From positions 2,304,001 to 2,368,000 of the forward strand of contig CP058931.1 in NCBI GenBank assembly GCA_024760505.1: a stretch of 64,000 bases of DNA, in the 5' to 3' direction. Position numbers and translations under genes: made by a program. Below the pieces are notes generated by a model, which saw only the letters and a list, made by a program, of their open reading frames with translations, did no database searches and was not told the DNA's origin. Below, one piece after another: positions 41,376-51,182 of the stretch (positions within the stretch are counted from its first letter, which is position 1; every line of letters starts with the position of its first letter). Origin of the DNA: Nitrospira sp. (lineage in GTDB: Bacteria; Nitrospirota; Nitrospiria; Nitrospirales; UBA8639).

Positions 41376-44081
41376 ATGAGCATTCGAAATTTCAAGTATC
41401 TGTTCAAGCCACGCGCTATTACGGTGATTGGTGCTTCGAATCGGCCTCATCGAGTGGGAAGTGTGGTGATGCAGAATCTTCTGAAAGGGGAATTCGAAGG
41501 CCCTATTCTACCCGTGAATCCCAAGTATCAGGCGGTGTGCGGGGTGCTGGCCTACCCGGATGTGAAGGCCCTGCCGGTCAATCCCGATCTGGCCATACTT
41601 TGCACTCCTCCCGATACCATCCCCGGGTTGCTTCAAGAATTGGGAGAACGGGGAGTGCGGGCTGCGGTCATTCTGACAGCCGGCATGAGGCCGGAACCAT
41701 CAGGGAAGGAGGGTGCGACCGGTTGGACGGACATGCTGGATACCGCAAGGAAATTCGGCATGCGCCTTCTGGGTCCGAATACGGTCGGTATGCTCATTCC
41801 CCGGCTGGGACTCAATGCCAGTTTTGCCCATGTGGAAGCGCTCCCGGGCTCGCTGGCGTTTCTTTCTCAGTCCGGCGCCCTTTGCACGGCTGTCTTGGAT
41901 TGGGCTCGGTCCAAGGGAATCGGTTTTTCCCATTTTTTATCTCTCGGGGATAGCGCAGACATCGATATGGGCGATGTTCTGGATTATCTGGGCAGCGACC
42001 CTGATACCCGGGCCATTCTTTTGTACATCGAGTCCATCACTCAGGCCAGAAAGTTTATGTCAGCCGCCAGAGCGGCCGCTCGGAATAAACCGGTCCTGGC
42101 GATTAAAGCGGGACGACATCCGGAAGGGGCCACTGCCGCCAGTTCCCATACCGGGGCCCTCATCGGTTGTGATGAGGTGTACGATGCCGCATTCTGCCGG
42201 GCTGGAATCTTGCGGGTGTTTGAAATTGATGAATTGTTCGATGCCGTCGAAACCCTGGAGCGAGCCCGCCCATTACAGGGAGAACGATTAGCGATTGTGA
42301 CGAACGGAGGAGGGCCGGGAGTTCTGGCCGCCGATGCCTTTGCCGAAGGCGGGGGTGCCCTCGCCGGCTTGTCAGAGGCCACCATCCAAGAATTGACCGC
42401 CCTGTTGCCGGCAAGCTGGTCTCACGGAAATCCTGTTGATATCGTCGGGGATGCGAGAGGGGACCGCTATGCGCAGGCATTGACCAGTATCCTGAACGCC
42501 CCGGATGTGGATGCGGTCATCGTGACCCATGCTCCCACAGCCGTCGTCACCAGCGAGGAGGCCGCGCTGGCTGTGGTGAATGCGGTTCGGGCATCGTCCT
42601 CTAAGAAAAATGTGTTGACCAGTTGGCTGGGTGGCCAAACAACCCTTCAGGCCCGGCGCATGTTTGCCGAGGCCAATATTCCCACCTATGGCACACCTGA
42701 AAAGGCGGTGCGCGCCTTCCTGCACCTGATTCGATACTCCCAGCGGCAGCGCATGCTGATGGAAATTCCCCCATCCATTCCACGGGAATTTCAACCGGCC
42801 ACGTCTTCCGCACGATACGTGATTGAACAGGAGTTAGCGCAGGGGCGTTCTCTGTTGAATGAGCCGGAGGCAAAGGCCATTCTGGCTGCCTATGGGATTC
42901 CCACGGTGGAGACCCATATCGCGTCGACCCCCGAGCAGGCCATTCGCTTCGCGGAGCAGGTGGGATTTCCTGTGGCGTTGAAAATTCTTTCTCCCGACAT
43001 TACTCATAAAACGGATGTCGGAGGTGTCGTGCTTGATGTGGAAAACTCCAAGGCCGTTGCAACAGCGTTTCAGGGAATGAGAGACCGGTTGCAGCAGCTT
43101 CATCCGGGAGCGGAGATGCGTGGTGTGACGGTCCAACCGATGGCCCGTCGGCCTGGTGCGTACGAATTACTGGTGGGGGTGACCGTCGATGCCGCGTTTG
43201 GCCCGGTCATTGTGTTCGGTCAGGGAGGCATTGCCGTTGAGTTGTTGGGGGACCATGCCATGGCTCTCCCTCCCTTGAATATGAAATTAGCCAAGGATCT
43301 GATTGAGGCGACGAGAATTGCTTCCTTGTTGCAAGGCTTCCGGACTCATCCTGCCGTCGATCTTGAAGCGCTCTGTCTGACCTTGATGCAAATTTCTCAT
43401 CTCGTGCAGGATTTTCCTGAAATTGTTGAGCTGGATATTAATCCCCTTCTCGCAGACCAGAATGGGGTATTGGCGTTGGACGCCAGAATGAAAATTGCCC
43501 CATCTCGCGTTTCCGGTCCGCACCATTTGGCCATTCGTCCCTATCCGGAAGAACTTGAGGAATGGATGACGCTGCGATCGGGGAAACGGATTCTGTGTCG
43601 GCCCATTCGTCCGGAAGATGAACCGGCTCATAACGAATTTTTTTCACGGTTGTCCCAGGAGGATATTCGATTCCGGTTTTTCGGACTCATTCGGGAATTA
43701 CCTCATTCACAAATGGCTCGCTTTACCCAGATCGATTACGACCGGGAAATGGCGTTCATTGCAGTAGGCAAGGATGAGGGAAACCGGTCTGAAACCCTTG
43801 GTGTGGTTCGCACGGCTAATGATGCCAACAATCACACTGCGGAGTTTGCCATTATCGTCCGGTCGGATATGAAGGGACAGGGTTTGGGACGACTGTTGTT
43901 GGAGAAAATGATCCGGTATTGCCGGCAGCGGGGCATGGCACAGATCATCGGACAGGTCTTAACGGACAATACCGGGATGCTGGAGTTGGCGCGGCGAACC
44001 GGATTTACCAAAAAACTGACAGCAGAGGGAGATGCGATGGAGATTACGCTGAGTCTCACCTCCGAAAGGCCGCCTGAATAA
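41376..44081 (+). CDS. ADP-forming acyl-CoA synthetase fused to GNAT acetyltransferase (Pat/Acd type)
   Basis: The 901-residue protein has a CoA-binding domain (about 5-100: PRAITVIGASNRPHRVGSVV) and a succinyl-CoA-ligase-like domain (about 150-300) with phospho-acceptor-type His258 in ASSHTGALIGCDEVYDAAF. An ATP-grasp domain follows (about 480-705: LNEPEAKAILAAYGIPTVET; FPVALKILSPDITHKTDVGGV), then a GNAT domain (about 720-895: RPIRPEDEPAHNEFFSRL; VRSDMKGQGLGRLLLEKMI). With a complete ADP-forming half it could make acetyl-CoA from acetate and ATP. The GNAT half could acetylate lysines in acyl-CoA synthetases, as Pat does in Salmonella. Both activities are inferred from the family. Single gene downstream of UspA. 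Confidence 0.93.
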   Translation: MSIRNFKYLFKPRAITVIGASNRPHRVGSVVMQNLLKGEFEGPILPVNPKYQAVCGVLAYPDVKALPVNPDLAILCTPPDTIPGLLQELGERGVRAAVILTAGMRPEPSGKEGATGWTDMLDTARKFGMRLLGPNTVGMLIPRLGLNASFAHVEALPGSLAFLSQSGALCTAVLDWARSKGIGFSHFLSLGDSADIDMGDVLDYLGSDPDTRAILLYIESITQARKFMSAARAAARNKPVLAIKAGRHPEGATAASSHTGALIGCDEVYDAAFCRAGILRVFEIDELFDAVETLERARPLQGERLAIVTNGGGPGVLAADAFAEGGGALAGLSEATIQELTALLPASWSHGNPVDIVGDARGDRYAQALTSILNAPDVDAVIVTHAPTAVVTSEEAALAVVNAVRASSSKKNVLTSWLGGQTTLQARRMFAEANIPTYGTPEKAVRAFLHLIRYSQRQRMLMEIPPSIPREFQPATSSARYVIEQELAQGRSLLNEPEAKAILAAYGIPTVETHIASTPEQAIRFAEQVGFPVALKILSPDITHKTDVGGVVLDVENSKAVATAFQGMRDRLQQLHPGAEMRGVTVQPMARRPGAYELLVGVTVDAAFGPVIVFGQGGIAVELLGDHAMALPPLNMKLAKDLIEATRIASLLQGFRTHPAVDLEALCLTLMQISHLVQDFPEIVELDINPLLADQNGVLALDARMKIAPSRVSGPHHLAIRPYPEELEEWMTLRSGKRILCRPIRPEDEPAHNEFFSRLSQEDIRFRFFGLIRELPHSQMARFTQIDYDREMAFIAVGKDEGNRSETLGVVRTANDANNHTAEFAIIVRSDMKGQGLGRLLLEKMIRYCRQRGMAQIIGQVLTDNTGMLELARRTGFTKKLTAEGDAMEITLSLTSERPPE

Positions 44082-44187
44082 TGGAGAGAGGTTGGTGGCA
44101 AGATACCTGCTCCAAGGATAATTTTCAGCCTATGAAAGTTGAGGGAACCGATTCCCACCTATTTCTAAACATCCGGAGGCAATCATT

Positions 44188-44958
44188 ATGTATCAACACG
44201 TAACCGCGCCGGATCACGTAATTGCCATGCACCTCAGTGACAAACTGACGGGCGACGACATCAAAAAGTATAAGGGTATTCTTGATGAAAAACTGCTCAA
44301 TCATGGTCAGCTTAGCATGGTGGTGGACTTCACAGGCTTGTCGGACATGAACGCCGAGGCATGTGTCGAGGGTACGAAGGCCGATCTCGAGCTACTCAGG
44401 CATATCAATCGATTCACCCGCTTTGCTTTTGTTTCGGATAAGGAATGGCCCCAAGCCCTGATCGGGTTCATGAGCGCTTTATTACCAACCATAGAGATGA
44501 GGGTCTTCCTGCCCGACGAGAGCGATGAGGCCATTCAATGGGCATCGGAGCTGCCGAAGGTGCCGAAATCCGAAGCTCCGGCTTTCCGGTTCCTCCCCAC
44601 ATCAAGGGACGATGTTCTGGCCTTTGAGATTAATGGCGTGATTTCGGGGAAGGAAATGCCCGAGGTCATCAAAAAATTCGAAATATTTCTGGAGCAGCAC
44701 CAGAAGGTGCGGTTACTGAACCGGATCAAACACTTCGGTGGGATCGATCCGGCTGTATTTATGCAAAGCGGCCTTCTTTCGATAAAGCTGGCGGCCATAC
44801 AAAAGGTCGAGCGCTACGCCATCGTCGGTGCGCCAGGCTGGATGTGCAAAGTCATTAAGACCGTCAGTCCCGCGTTTGCGGATATGGATATGCGCACCTT
44901 TCCGGAAGATCGGGAAAGCGAGGCATGGGCTTGGTTGGGGGCCGAGCTTACTCAATAA
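44188..44958 (+). CDS. Two-domain SpoIIAA-like (STAS-related) protein
   Basis: The 256-residue protein, with GGAGG before the ATG, has two SpoIIAA-like domains. The first (about 10-120) reads LSDKLTGDDIKKYKGILDEKL then FAFVSDKEWPQALIGF. The second (about 140-256) reads ISGKEMPEVIKKFEIFLEQH then YAIVGAPGWMCKVIKTVSP. Each ends in the family's W-rich helix (DEAIQWASEL; SEAWAWLGAEL). It is a duplicated version of the protein at 35831. Biochemical role unknown; related STAS domains bind hydrophobic ligands or partner proteins. Confidence 0.82.
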   Translation: MYQHVTAPDHVIAMHLSDKLTGDDIKKYKGILDEKLLNHGQLSMVVDFTGLSDMNAEACVEGTKADLELLRHINRFTRFAFVSDKEWPQALIGFMSALLPTIEMRVFLPDESDEAIQWASELPKVPKSEAPAFRFLPTSRDDVLAFEINGVISGKEMPEVIKKFEIFLEQHQKVRLLNRIKHFGGIDPAVFMQSGLLSIKLAAIQKVERYAIVGAPGWMCKVIKTVSPAFADMDMRTFPEDRESEAWAWLGAELTQ

Positions 44959-45154
44959 GCGATCCGGCGGGTCGCGTCCGACAATAACTCTCGCAAAAAA
45001 AATTCGTGATAGTTCAAAGAAAGATTATAGTATCTTACTTTTTTTCATTTAAGATATTTCAGAACCCCCTCACCCTTTGGGTTGCATCGACTAGGGGTAT
45101 CGGTAACAGGCCTCGTGGAGACATGGGGAACCCGTTGGGCCTCAGTGGCATGCT

Positions 45155-45511
45155 ATGGCTTTTTTCTTTACGAAGGAGTTCGACAAGCCGTGGGCAGAAA
45201 GGACGCCCATCTTGAGAATCCAGGAGTTTGTGCAATTGGCCGAGGTTGGGAAGATTCTCTTGAGCCATTTATGTCAGCGGGTTGGCAAAAGTCGGAAAGC
45301 CGGGTCGAAGTGGGTGCGGCGGTATCAGGCCGCGGAGCAGGCTTTGCGGTCGTGTGGACTGAATTTTTTGCCGGCAACGAGGGAAGCTTTCGCAAGATCT
45401 ACGTTCGCTATAACTTTAACGGGAGAAGCATTTGAAAGGGGAATATCTCATTTACGAGGTTCTTTTATAACGCTAATGGAATGGCCGGTTCCACCCATGT
45501 TACCTCCTTAG
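45155..45511 (+). pseudogene. Remnant of an IS481-type transposase N-terminus
   Basis: The frame contains PWAERTPILRIQEFVQLAEV, then LLSHLCQRVGKSRKAGSKWV and RRYQAAEQALRSCG. This fits the helix-turn-helix start of IS481-type transposases (usual form PWxExxPMxxRxEFVxLA, SRKTGYKWLxRY). After about residue 65 the homology breaks off and the rest is unrelated, with no DDE catalytic domain. No terminal inverted repeats were found. It is a dead insertion-sequence fragment. Confidence 0.6.
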
Positions 45512-45645
45512 CGCTAAAATGGGATCGCTTTCGACATCACGGATGACAATTTTCCTGCCTTCCATTGATATTTCCAAGCCTCTGCCAGGGGTAGGTAAAT
45601 GATTCATGACTGGGAAATTTTGCTCATTTATTCAGTTCGAGATAA

Positions 45646-46407
45646 ATGATGAACCGAGGACATCCCGACAATCCCGTAACCCGGGAGAAATATGACGCGG
45701 TGCTTTTTGACCTGGATGGTGTCATTACGAATACGGCCAAGATGCATGCGACATGTTGGAAAAACATGTTCGATGCCTACCTGAAGAAGCGCTCCGCCAA
45801 AACGGGTGAACCGTTTTGTCCTTTTGATCTTGTCACAGATTATACTGTGTATGTGGATGGAAAGCCCCGGTTCGATGGGGTACGAGATTTTTTACTCTCC
45901 CGCGGTATCAGGCTTGCTGAAGGACTACCCGATGATCCTCCCCGGAAGGAAACCATATGCGGGCTGGGGAATCATAAAAACCAACTGATTGAGGCATTTT
46001 TAACAACTGATGGGGTCAAGGCCTACGAGGGGACTGTCGCGTTCCTCAGGCATGTCCGTGATGAGGGAATCAAAACAGCGGTGGTAACCTCGAGCCGGAA
46101 CGGCAAAGCGGTCCTCAACGCTGCGGGGATCGGAGATCTCTTCGATGTAGAAGTCGACGGGAATACCATTGTCCATCAACATTTGGCGGGGAAACCCGCT
46201 CCGGATTCCTTCTTGAAAGCGGCGGAAATGCTTGACGTCCATCCAGCGCGTGCGGTGGTGGTCGAAGATGCCATTTCCGGTGTGCAAGCCGGAGCCACAG
46301 GGGGCTTTGGGCTTGTGATCGGCGTGGCGCGGAAAGGCAATGCGGAGGAACTCAAAAGACATGGGGCCCATCTCGTGGTCACCGACCTGGGCGAGTTCGT
46401 TCGGTGA
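45646..46407 (+). CDS. Beta-phosphoglucomutase-family HAD phosphatase/mutase
   Basis: The 253-residue HAD protein has the nucleophile motif AVLFDLDGVITNTAKMHATCW (Asp22 and Asp24), a helical cap with FDGVRDFLLSRGI, motif II VVTSSRNGK, motif III Lys in HLAGKPAPDSFLKAAEML and motif IV VVVEDAISGVQAGATGGFG. Beta-phosphoglucomutase converts beta-glucose-1-phosphate to glucose-6-phosphate. It lies 100 bp upstream of a GH65 phosphorylase, which releases exactly that phosphosugar, so the two form a disaccharide-degradation pair. Ribosome-binding site is weak. Confidence 0.93.
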   Translation: MMNRGHPDNPVTREKYDAVLFDLDGVITNTAKMHATCWKNMFDAYLKKRSAKTGEPFCPFDLVTDYTVYVDGKPRFDGVRDFLLSRGIRLAEGLPDDPPRKETICGLGNHKNQLIEAFLTTDGVKAYEGTVAFLRHVRDEGIKTAVVTSSRNGKAVLNAAGIGDLFDVEVDGNTIVHQHLAGKPAPDSFLKAAEMLDVHPARAVVVEDAISGVQAGATGGFGLVIGVARKGNAEELKRHGAHLVVTDLGEFVR

Positions 46408-46507
46408 ATGCGCTGGCTTACCATGAAAAGAAAGAATTCCGTATGTCAGAGTCAAGTGACAGGATCGCAATGGACCTGTTCACCCAACATTCGTGAGGTC
46501 GTGACGT

Positions 46508-48895
46508 ATGATTTACCATGAACGCCTGATTCCACCTCCCCACATTTATCCACCCGATGAATGGAACCTGGTGGAAAAACAGTTTAATCCCGACTTTTTG
46601 TCTCATACTGAAACCATCTATTCAATTGGGAACGGCTACCTTGGCATGCGTGGATGTCCGGAAGAGGGAGTGCCTGCCGCTCAGAATGGCACGTTCGTGA
46701 ACGGCTTTTATGAATCATGGCCGATTCTGTATGGCGAGGAGGCGTATGGCTTTGCCAAAACCGGCCAGACCATTGTGAATGTGACGGATGCCAAAAAAAT
46801 CAAACTCTATGTCGACGATGAACCGTTTCACCTTTCCAACGCGACCCTCCTGAGTTTCGACCGTCGTCTCAATATGAAATCCGCCACGCTGGACCGGCAG
46901 GTTGTGTGGGAGACGCCATCAGGAAAGCAGGTGTTAATTAAATCGCGACGTCTCGTGTCATTTCCCCATAGACACCTTGCGGCCATTTCCTACGAAGTCA
47001 CCATGCTGAATGCCGAGGCCCCGATCGTCATCTCTTCTGAGATGCTGTACCTTCACGATCAATACAAGCGGGACGGTGACCCTCGTCAGGGGAAAGGGTT
47101 TATGGAGCGGGTGCTTCACCCACGGAAGCATGACGTCAACGATCGTCGGGTGATCCTGTGTCATGGAACGAAAAACAGCAACCTGACACTCGCCTGCGCC
47201 ATCGACCATGAACTCAAGACCGAATGCCCTCAATCCTACAAATCCAAGGGTTCCGAAGATTTCGGAGCAGTCGTATTTTCGGTTGAGGCCCAGCCGGGCA
47301 TGAAGGTCCATCTTTTGAAATACATCACCTATCATACTACGGACACTGCCTCTCCTGAAGGGTTGTGCGACAGGGCCGAACGGACCTTGGATCGAGCCAT
47401 GGGGCATGGATTCGATGGCATTTTGGCGGATCAGGAGCAATACATGGACGATTTCTGGAAAAGGAGCGATGTCCAGATTCGCGATATAAACCCAAAGTGG
47501 GCCAAACGCTCCACCATTGAAATCCAGCAGGCCATTCGCTTCAATCTGTTTCATATCCTGCAGGCAGCGGGGCGGGCTGATACCCTCGGTGTCCCGGCCA
47601 AGGGGCTCACCGGCCAGGCCTACGAAGGCCAGTATTTTTGGGACACTGAAATCTATCTCCTTCCCTTCTTGATTTATACCTCCCCGCGCCTTGCCAAGAA
47701 CCTCCTCATGTTTCGGTATCGCATGTTGGATCATGCCAGAGAGCGAGCCAGAGAATTGAATCAGAAGGGAGCCATGTTTCCCTGGAGGACCATTAACGGT
47801 AAAGAAGCCTCAGCCTATTATGCGGCGGGAACAGCCCAGTACCACATCAATGCCGATATTATGTATGCCCTGAGAAAGTATGTGAACGCCACCGGCGATG
47901 AGGAATTTCTGTATGACTATGGAGCGGAAATGTTGGTTGAAACGGCACGATTATGGAGTGACCTCGGATTCTTTTCGGAACAAAAGGACGGAAAGTTTTG
48001 CATCCATGGCGTGACCGGACCCGATGAATACAATACCGTCGTCAACAATAACGCCTTTACCAATCTCATGGCTCGGGAGAATTTGCGGTATGCCGCGGCG
48101 ACGATCGAGTTGTTGTGCGAAAAGAAGCCCGACGTGTTCGCCGTCTTGGTTAGCAAGACGGCTTTGGAATTGGATGAAGTCAAGGAGTGGCGGAATGCGG
48201 CGGGGAACATGTACATCCCCTATGACGAGAAAAGAGGAATTCATCCACAGGATGATATTTTTTTAGACAAAGAAGTGTGGGACTTACAGAATACACCCCA
48301 AGAGAAATTTCCACTGCTGTTGTTTTATCACCCGTTGGTCATTTACCGATATCAGGTGATTAAGCAGGCGGATATTGTCCTAGCCATGTTTCTCCTTGGC
48401 CAGGATTTCTCTCCGGAACAGAAGAAACGCAATTTTGACTATTATGACCCTCTAACCACAGGAGATTCTTCTCTCTCATCATGCATCCAGAGTATTGTCG
48501 CGGCGGAGATTGGCTATACGCAAAAGGCATTTGAATTAGGTTTGGCCGCCCTTTTGATGGATCTGGCTGATATCGGTGGAAACGTTAAGGATGGTTGCCA
48601 CATCGCCTCGATGGGAGGGACGTGGATGGCCCTGACCTACGGGTTTGGCGGGTTGCGGGATGACGATGGGATTCTTACGTTTAGACCCAGACGCGCCCCG
48701 GACCAACCGGCAAAGTTGCGATTTCCTCTGACCTATCGCGGGCAAATCCTGGATGTGGAACTCGGCCCGGATTTAGCCACATATTCATTACGGGAGGGCG
48801 ATGGTCTGGTGATCCGACACGAAGAGGAAGAGATTCGTCTTTCACCAACGACTCCCATGGTCACCCGACCCATCGTCAAGCGGGTTTCCTCCTGA
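46508..48895 (+). CDS. GH65 disaccharide phosphorylase (trehalose/maltose/kojibiose type)
   Basis: The 795-residue protein follows the GH65 plan. The N-terminal beta domain reads ETIYSIGNGYLGMRGCPEEG and FVNGFYESWPI. A linker follows, then the (alpha/alpha)6 barrel with GLTGQAYEGQYFWDTEIYLLPF and MFPWRT-NGKEASAYYAAGTAQ. The catalytic acid is Glu507 in GVTGPDEYNTVVNNNAFTNL; the phosphate-binding region IGYTQKAFELGLAALLMDL and GGTWMALTYGFGGLR follow. It cleaves an alpha-linked glucose disaccharide with phosphate to beta-glucose-1-phosphate and glucose; motifs do not settle which disaccharide. GTGAGG precedes the ATG. The preceding gene supplies the mutase. Confidence 0.94.
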   Translation: MIYHERLIPPPHIYPPDEWNLVEKQFNPDFLSHTETIYSIGNGYLGMRGCPEEGVPAAQNGTFVNGFYESWPILYGEEAYGFAKTGQTIVNVTDAKKIKLYVDDEPFHLSNATLLSFDRRLNMKSATLDRQVVWETPSGKQVLIKSRRLVSFPHRHLAAISYEVTMLNAEAPIVISSEMLYLHDQYKRDGDPRQGKGFMERVLHPRKHDVNDRRVILCHGTKNSNLTLACAIDHELKTECPQSYKSKGSEDFGAVVFSVEAQPGMKVHLLKYITYHTTDTASPEGLCDRAERTLDRAMGHGFDGILADQEQYMDDFWKRSDVQIRDINPKWAKRSTIEIQQAIRFNLFHILQAAGRADTLGVPAKGLTGQAYEGQYFWDTEIYLLPFLIYTSPRLAKNLLMFRYRMLDHARERARELNQKGAMFPWRTINGKEASAYYAAGTAQYHINADIMYALRKYVNATGDEEFLYDYGAEMLVETARLWSDLGFFSEQKDGKFCIHGVTGPDEYNTVVNNNAFTNLMARENLRYAAATIELLCEKKPDVFAVLVSKTALELDEVKEWRNAAGNMYIPYDEKRGIHPQDDIFLDKEVWDLQNTPQEKFPLLLFYHPLVIYRYQVIKQADIVLAMFLLGQDFSPEQKKRNFDYYDPLTTGDSSLSSCIQSIVAAEIGYTQKAFELGLAALLMDLADIGGNVKDGCHIASMGGTWMALTYGFGGLRDDDGILTFRPRRAPDQPAKLRFPLTYRGQILDVELGPDLATYSLREGDGLVIRHEEEEIRLSPTTPMVTRPIVKRVSS

Positions 48896-49252
48896 GGCGG
48901 GTTAACCGTCCGGGTTGTGGCGCTCATTCTATGGGAAAATTCCAGAGTTTCCCAATAATGATAGCTCAGAGGAATACCACCCCCATATGGCCAAATCCTC
49001 CACACGAGACAGGATCAGGGTTTAAAGGCGAATCGGACGTGCGGATGGTAAGCGGATGCCCAAAGTTGTAGGCGCGTAACAGATACCGCATCCAACTGAA
49101 TCATTATCAAAACACAAAGAGCATGAACAGATTGGCAGGGGAAACCAACGAGAGGATCACAACCGTCATCGTTTAGTCTTGGCTGTTTGAATGCCGCATC
49201 ATGCCTTGAGGTGTCGCCCGCATTAGAAACCCTGAGTGAAAAACGGCGGCAG
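48896..49252. other. Intergenic region, convergent
   Basis: Between the GH65 gene and purK (convergent). No gene, repeat or clear terminator was recognised. Confidence 0.35.
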
Positions 49253-50473
49253 TCATGCCGGAGTCTCCAATGGCCTGGATTGCTTTTGGAAAGGCTCTTT
49301 GGCTGGATTGCTGATAGGAAAACTTTTCTCTTGAGAATCTGCATCCATCATGCTCTGAAGGAGACATTCGGCTTGTTGGTATGATTGATCCGGATTGTCC
49401 GCTATCCAAAGAAAATGCCCCATTTTGCGTCCTGGCGCGGCGTGTGTTTTTCCATAAAGGTGAAGCCGGACCTGCGGATGAGCCAGAAGTCGATCCCACT
49501 TGGGCGGTCCGTTTCGCCATAGATCTCCGAGGAGATTCACCATCACAACGGGATGCATGAGAGAGGTGTCCCCCAATGGTAATCCGCAAATGGCGCGGAG
49601 ATGTTGTTCGAATTGGGACGTCACGCAGGCCCCAAACGTGAAATGTCCACTGTTATGAGGCCGGGGAGCGATCTCATTGATCAACAAGGTATCGTCCTCA
49701 AGAAGAAACAGCTCCACCGCCATGACTCCGCAGTAGTCAAGCGCTTCTGAGAGGGAAACGGCAAGCTCCTCCGCCCGTAAACGGATCGTGTCCGCCACCC
49801 GGGCCGGAACGCGTGTGGTATGAAGAATGTTCTGCCGATGTGCATTCTCAGCCAGGGGATAGAGTTGAATATCTCCCTGAAGACTGCGGGCCAGCACGAC
49901 CGATAGTTCCATCTTGAAGGGCGCGACGGCTTCCAAAACAGACGGGACTTCCTTTAATTCTCGCCAGGCTTCATTCAGATGGTCCGCGCCGGTAACCCGG
50001 ATTTGGCCTTTACCGTCATATCCTGCACGGCGCTTCTTTAGAATAGCCGGGAATGTCACGTGTTGAGCCGCATTGGTCAAGGTGGCGTGATTTTTGACCG
50101 AGGCAAAGGGAGTTTGTGGAAAGCTGTGATCTTGAAGAAATTCCCGTTGAACCAGCCGATCCTGGATGAGAGCGAGCACGGAAGAGGACGGACGGGTCGC
50201 TTGACCCGTTTCAATGTCGGCAAGAAGCATCCAAGGCACCAGTTCGGTCTCAATGGTCACCACATCAACCTGAGAAACAAAGTCTATCACGCGTTGTGTG
50301 TTCGTCAGTTCTGATTGCACAAAAAAATCCGCAACCTGAGCGGCCGGACAATTCTCAACGGGATCCAACACGCCAATCCGATACCCCATCCGGCGGCCTT
50401 CCATGGCCAGCATGCGACCAAGTTGGCCTCCGCCCAATATCCCGATCGTCCCACCAGGAAGGATGATATTCAT
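49253..50473 (-). CDS. purK: N5-carboxyaminoimidazole ribonucleotide synthase
   Basis: PurK makes N5-CAIR from AIR, bicarbonate and ATP in purine synthesis. The 406-residue product has TIGILGGGQLGRMLAMEGRR, the ATP-grasp lysine region FPAILKKRRAGYDGKGQIRV, ELSVVLARS, YCGVMAVELFLLEDDTLLINEIAPRPHNSGHFT and SQFEQHLRAICGLPLG. It overlaps purE as ATGA, so the two are translated together. The C-terminus runs about 25 residues past the usual family end, with a Lys/Pro-rich tail. Confidence 0.95.
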   Translation of the reverse strand: MNIILPGGTIGILGGGQLGRMLAMEGRRMGYRIGVLDPVENCPAAQVADFFVQSELTNTQRVIDFVSQVDVVTIETELVPWMLLADIETGQATRPSSSVLALIQDRLVQREFLQDHSFPQTPFASVKNHATLTNAAQHVTFPAILKKRRAGYDGKGQIRVTGADHLNEAWRELKEVPSVLEAVAPFKMELSVVLARSLQGDIQLYPLAENAHRQNILHTTRVPARVADTIRLRAEELAVSLSEALDYCGVMAVELFLLEDDTLLINEIAPRPHNSGHFTFGACVTSQFEQHLRAICGLPLGDTSLMHPVVMVNLLGDLWRNGPPKWDRLLAHPQVRLHLYGKTHAAPGRKMGHFLWIADNPDQSYQQAECLLQSMMDADSQEKSFPISNPAKEPFQKQSRPLETPA

Positions 50474-50970
50474 ATGAGTTTCTCCAGTGCAGGGGTGTGT
50501 CGTTGGTCATAATAGGCCTTGAGTCGTTGGCCGATGCCGTGATCAGATACGGCAAGAATGGCTGCTGCCTGCAATGCGGCATTGACCGCTCCATCCTCGC
50601 CGATCGCATGGGTCGCAACCGGAATGCCCTTTGGCATTTGGACAATCGATAAGAGCGAATCAAAGCCTTGCAGGGCTCGAGACCGCACCGGCACTCCGAG
50701 AACCGGAAGAATCGTTTTTGCCGCGGCCATTCCCGGCAAGTGTGCGGCTCCTCCTGCCCCGGCAATGAGCACGTGGATGCCACGGCTTTGGGCCGATCCG
50801 ACATACTCAAAGAGAAAATCCGGTGTGCGGTGGGCTGACACAATCCGGCATTCATGGGGAACGGCCAATTCCGTGAGGATCACACTTGCGTGCCGCATGG
50901 TCTCCCAATCACTGCGGCTCCCCATGATAATCGCCACGAGTGGATTGGAATGATCAGATTCAGTATTCAT
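50470..50970 (-). CDS. purE: N5-CAIR mutase
   Basis: PurE rearranges N5-CAIR to CAIR, directly after PurK. The 166-residue product has VAIIMGSRSDWETMRHASVI, CRIVSAHRTPDFLFEYV (catalytic His), LIAGAGGAAHLPGMAAAKT, PVLGVPVRSRALQGFDSLLS and VQMPKGIPVATHAIGEDGAVNAALQAA. These are the class I bacterial motifs. GGGGGAGG precedes the ATG. First gene of the purEK operon. Confidence 0.96.
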   Translation of the reverse strand: MNTESDHSNPLVAIIMGSRSDWETMRHASVILTELAVPHECRIVSAHRTPDFLFEYVGSAQSRGIHVLIAGAGGAAHLPGMAAAKTILPVLGVPVRSRALQGFDSLLSIVQMPKGIPVATHAIGEDGAVNAALQAAAILAVSDHGIGQRLKAYYDQRHTPALEKLI

Positions 50971-51182
50971 CGATTAGGTTGCCTCCCCCAAAATATTCTC
51001 CCTTTACAAGCATCCACCCCGAAAGCACCCGGTTCCGTGAACAGATCGTGAGGCGGCAGTCCAGGGTAATGAAAGGTGCAGTCTCCTGATATGAGCCTGA
51101 GCCTTTTTCCCCGGCTCCGGCTCTGTCCGTATTTGTCGCAAGGCCCTCTTCTCTGTCCGCCCTACTGTACCCCGCTTCACCA

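Noticed and set aside
41357..41953. 198-codon plus-strand frame overlapping the start of the acyl-CoA synthetase gene
   Set aside because: Out-of-frame overlap with the conserved CoA-binding domain; composition is Ser/Arg/Gly-rich and not protein-like.
46958..47734. 258-codon open frame opposite the GH65 phosphorylase
   Set aside because: Shadow frame; the sense strand carries family motifs throughout.
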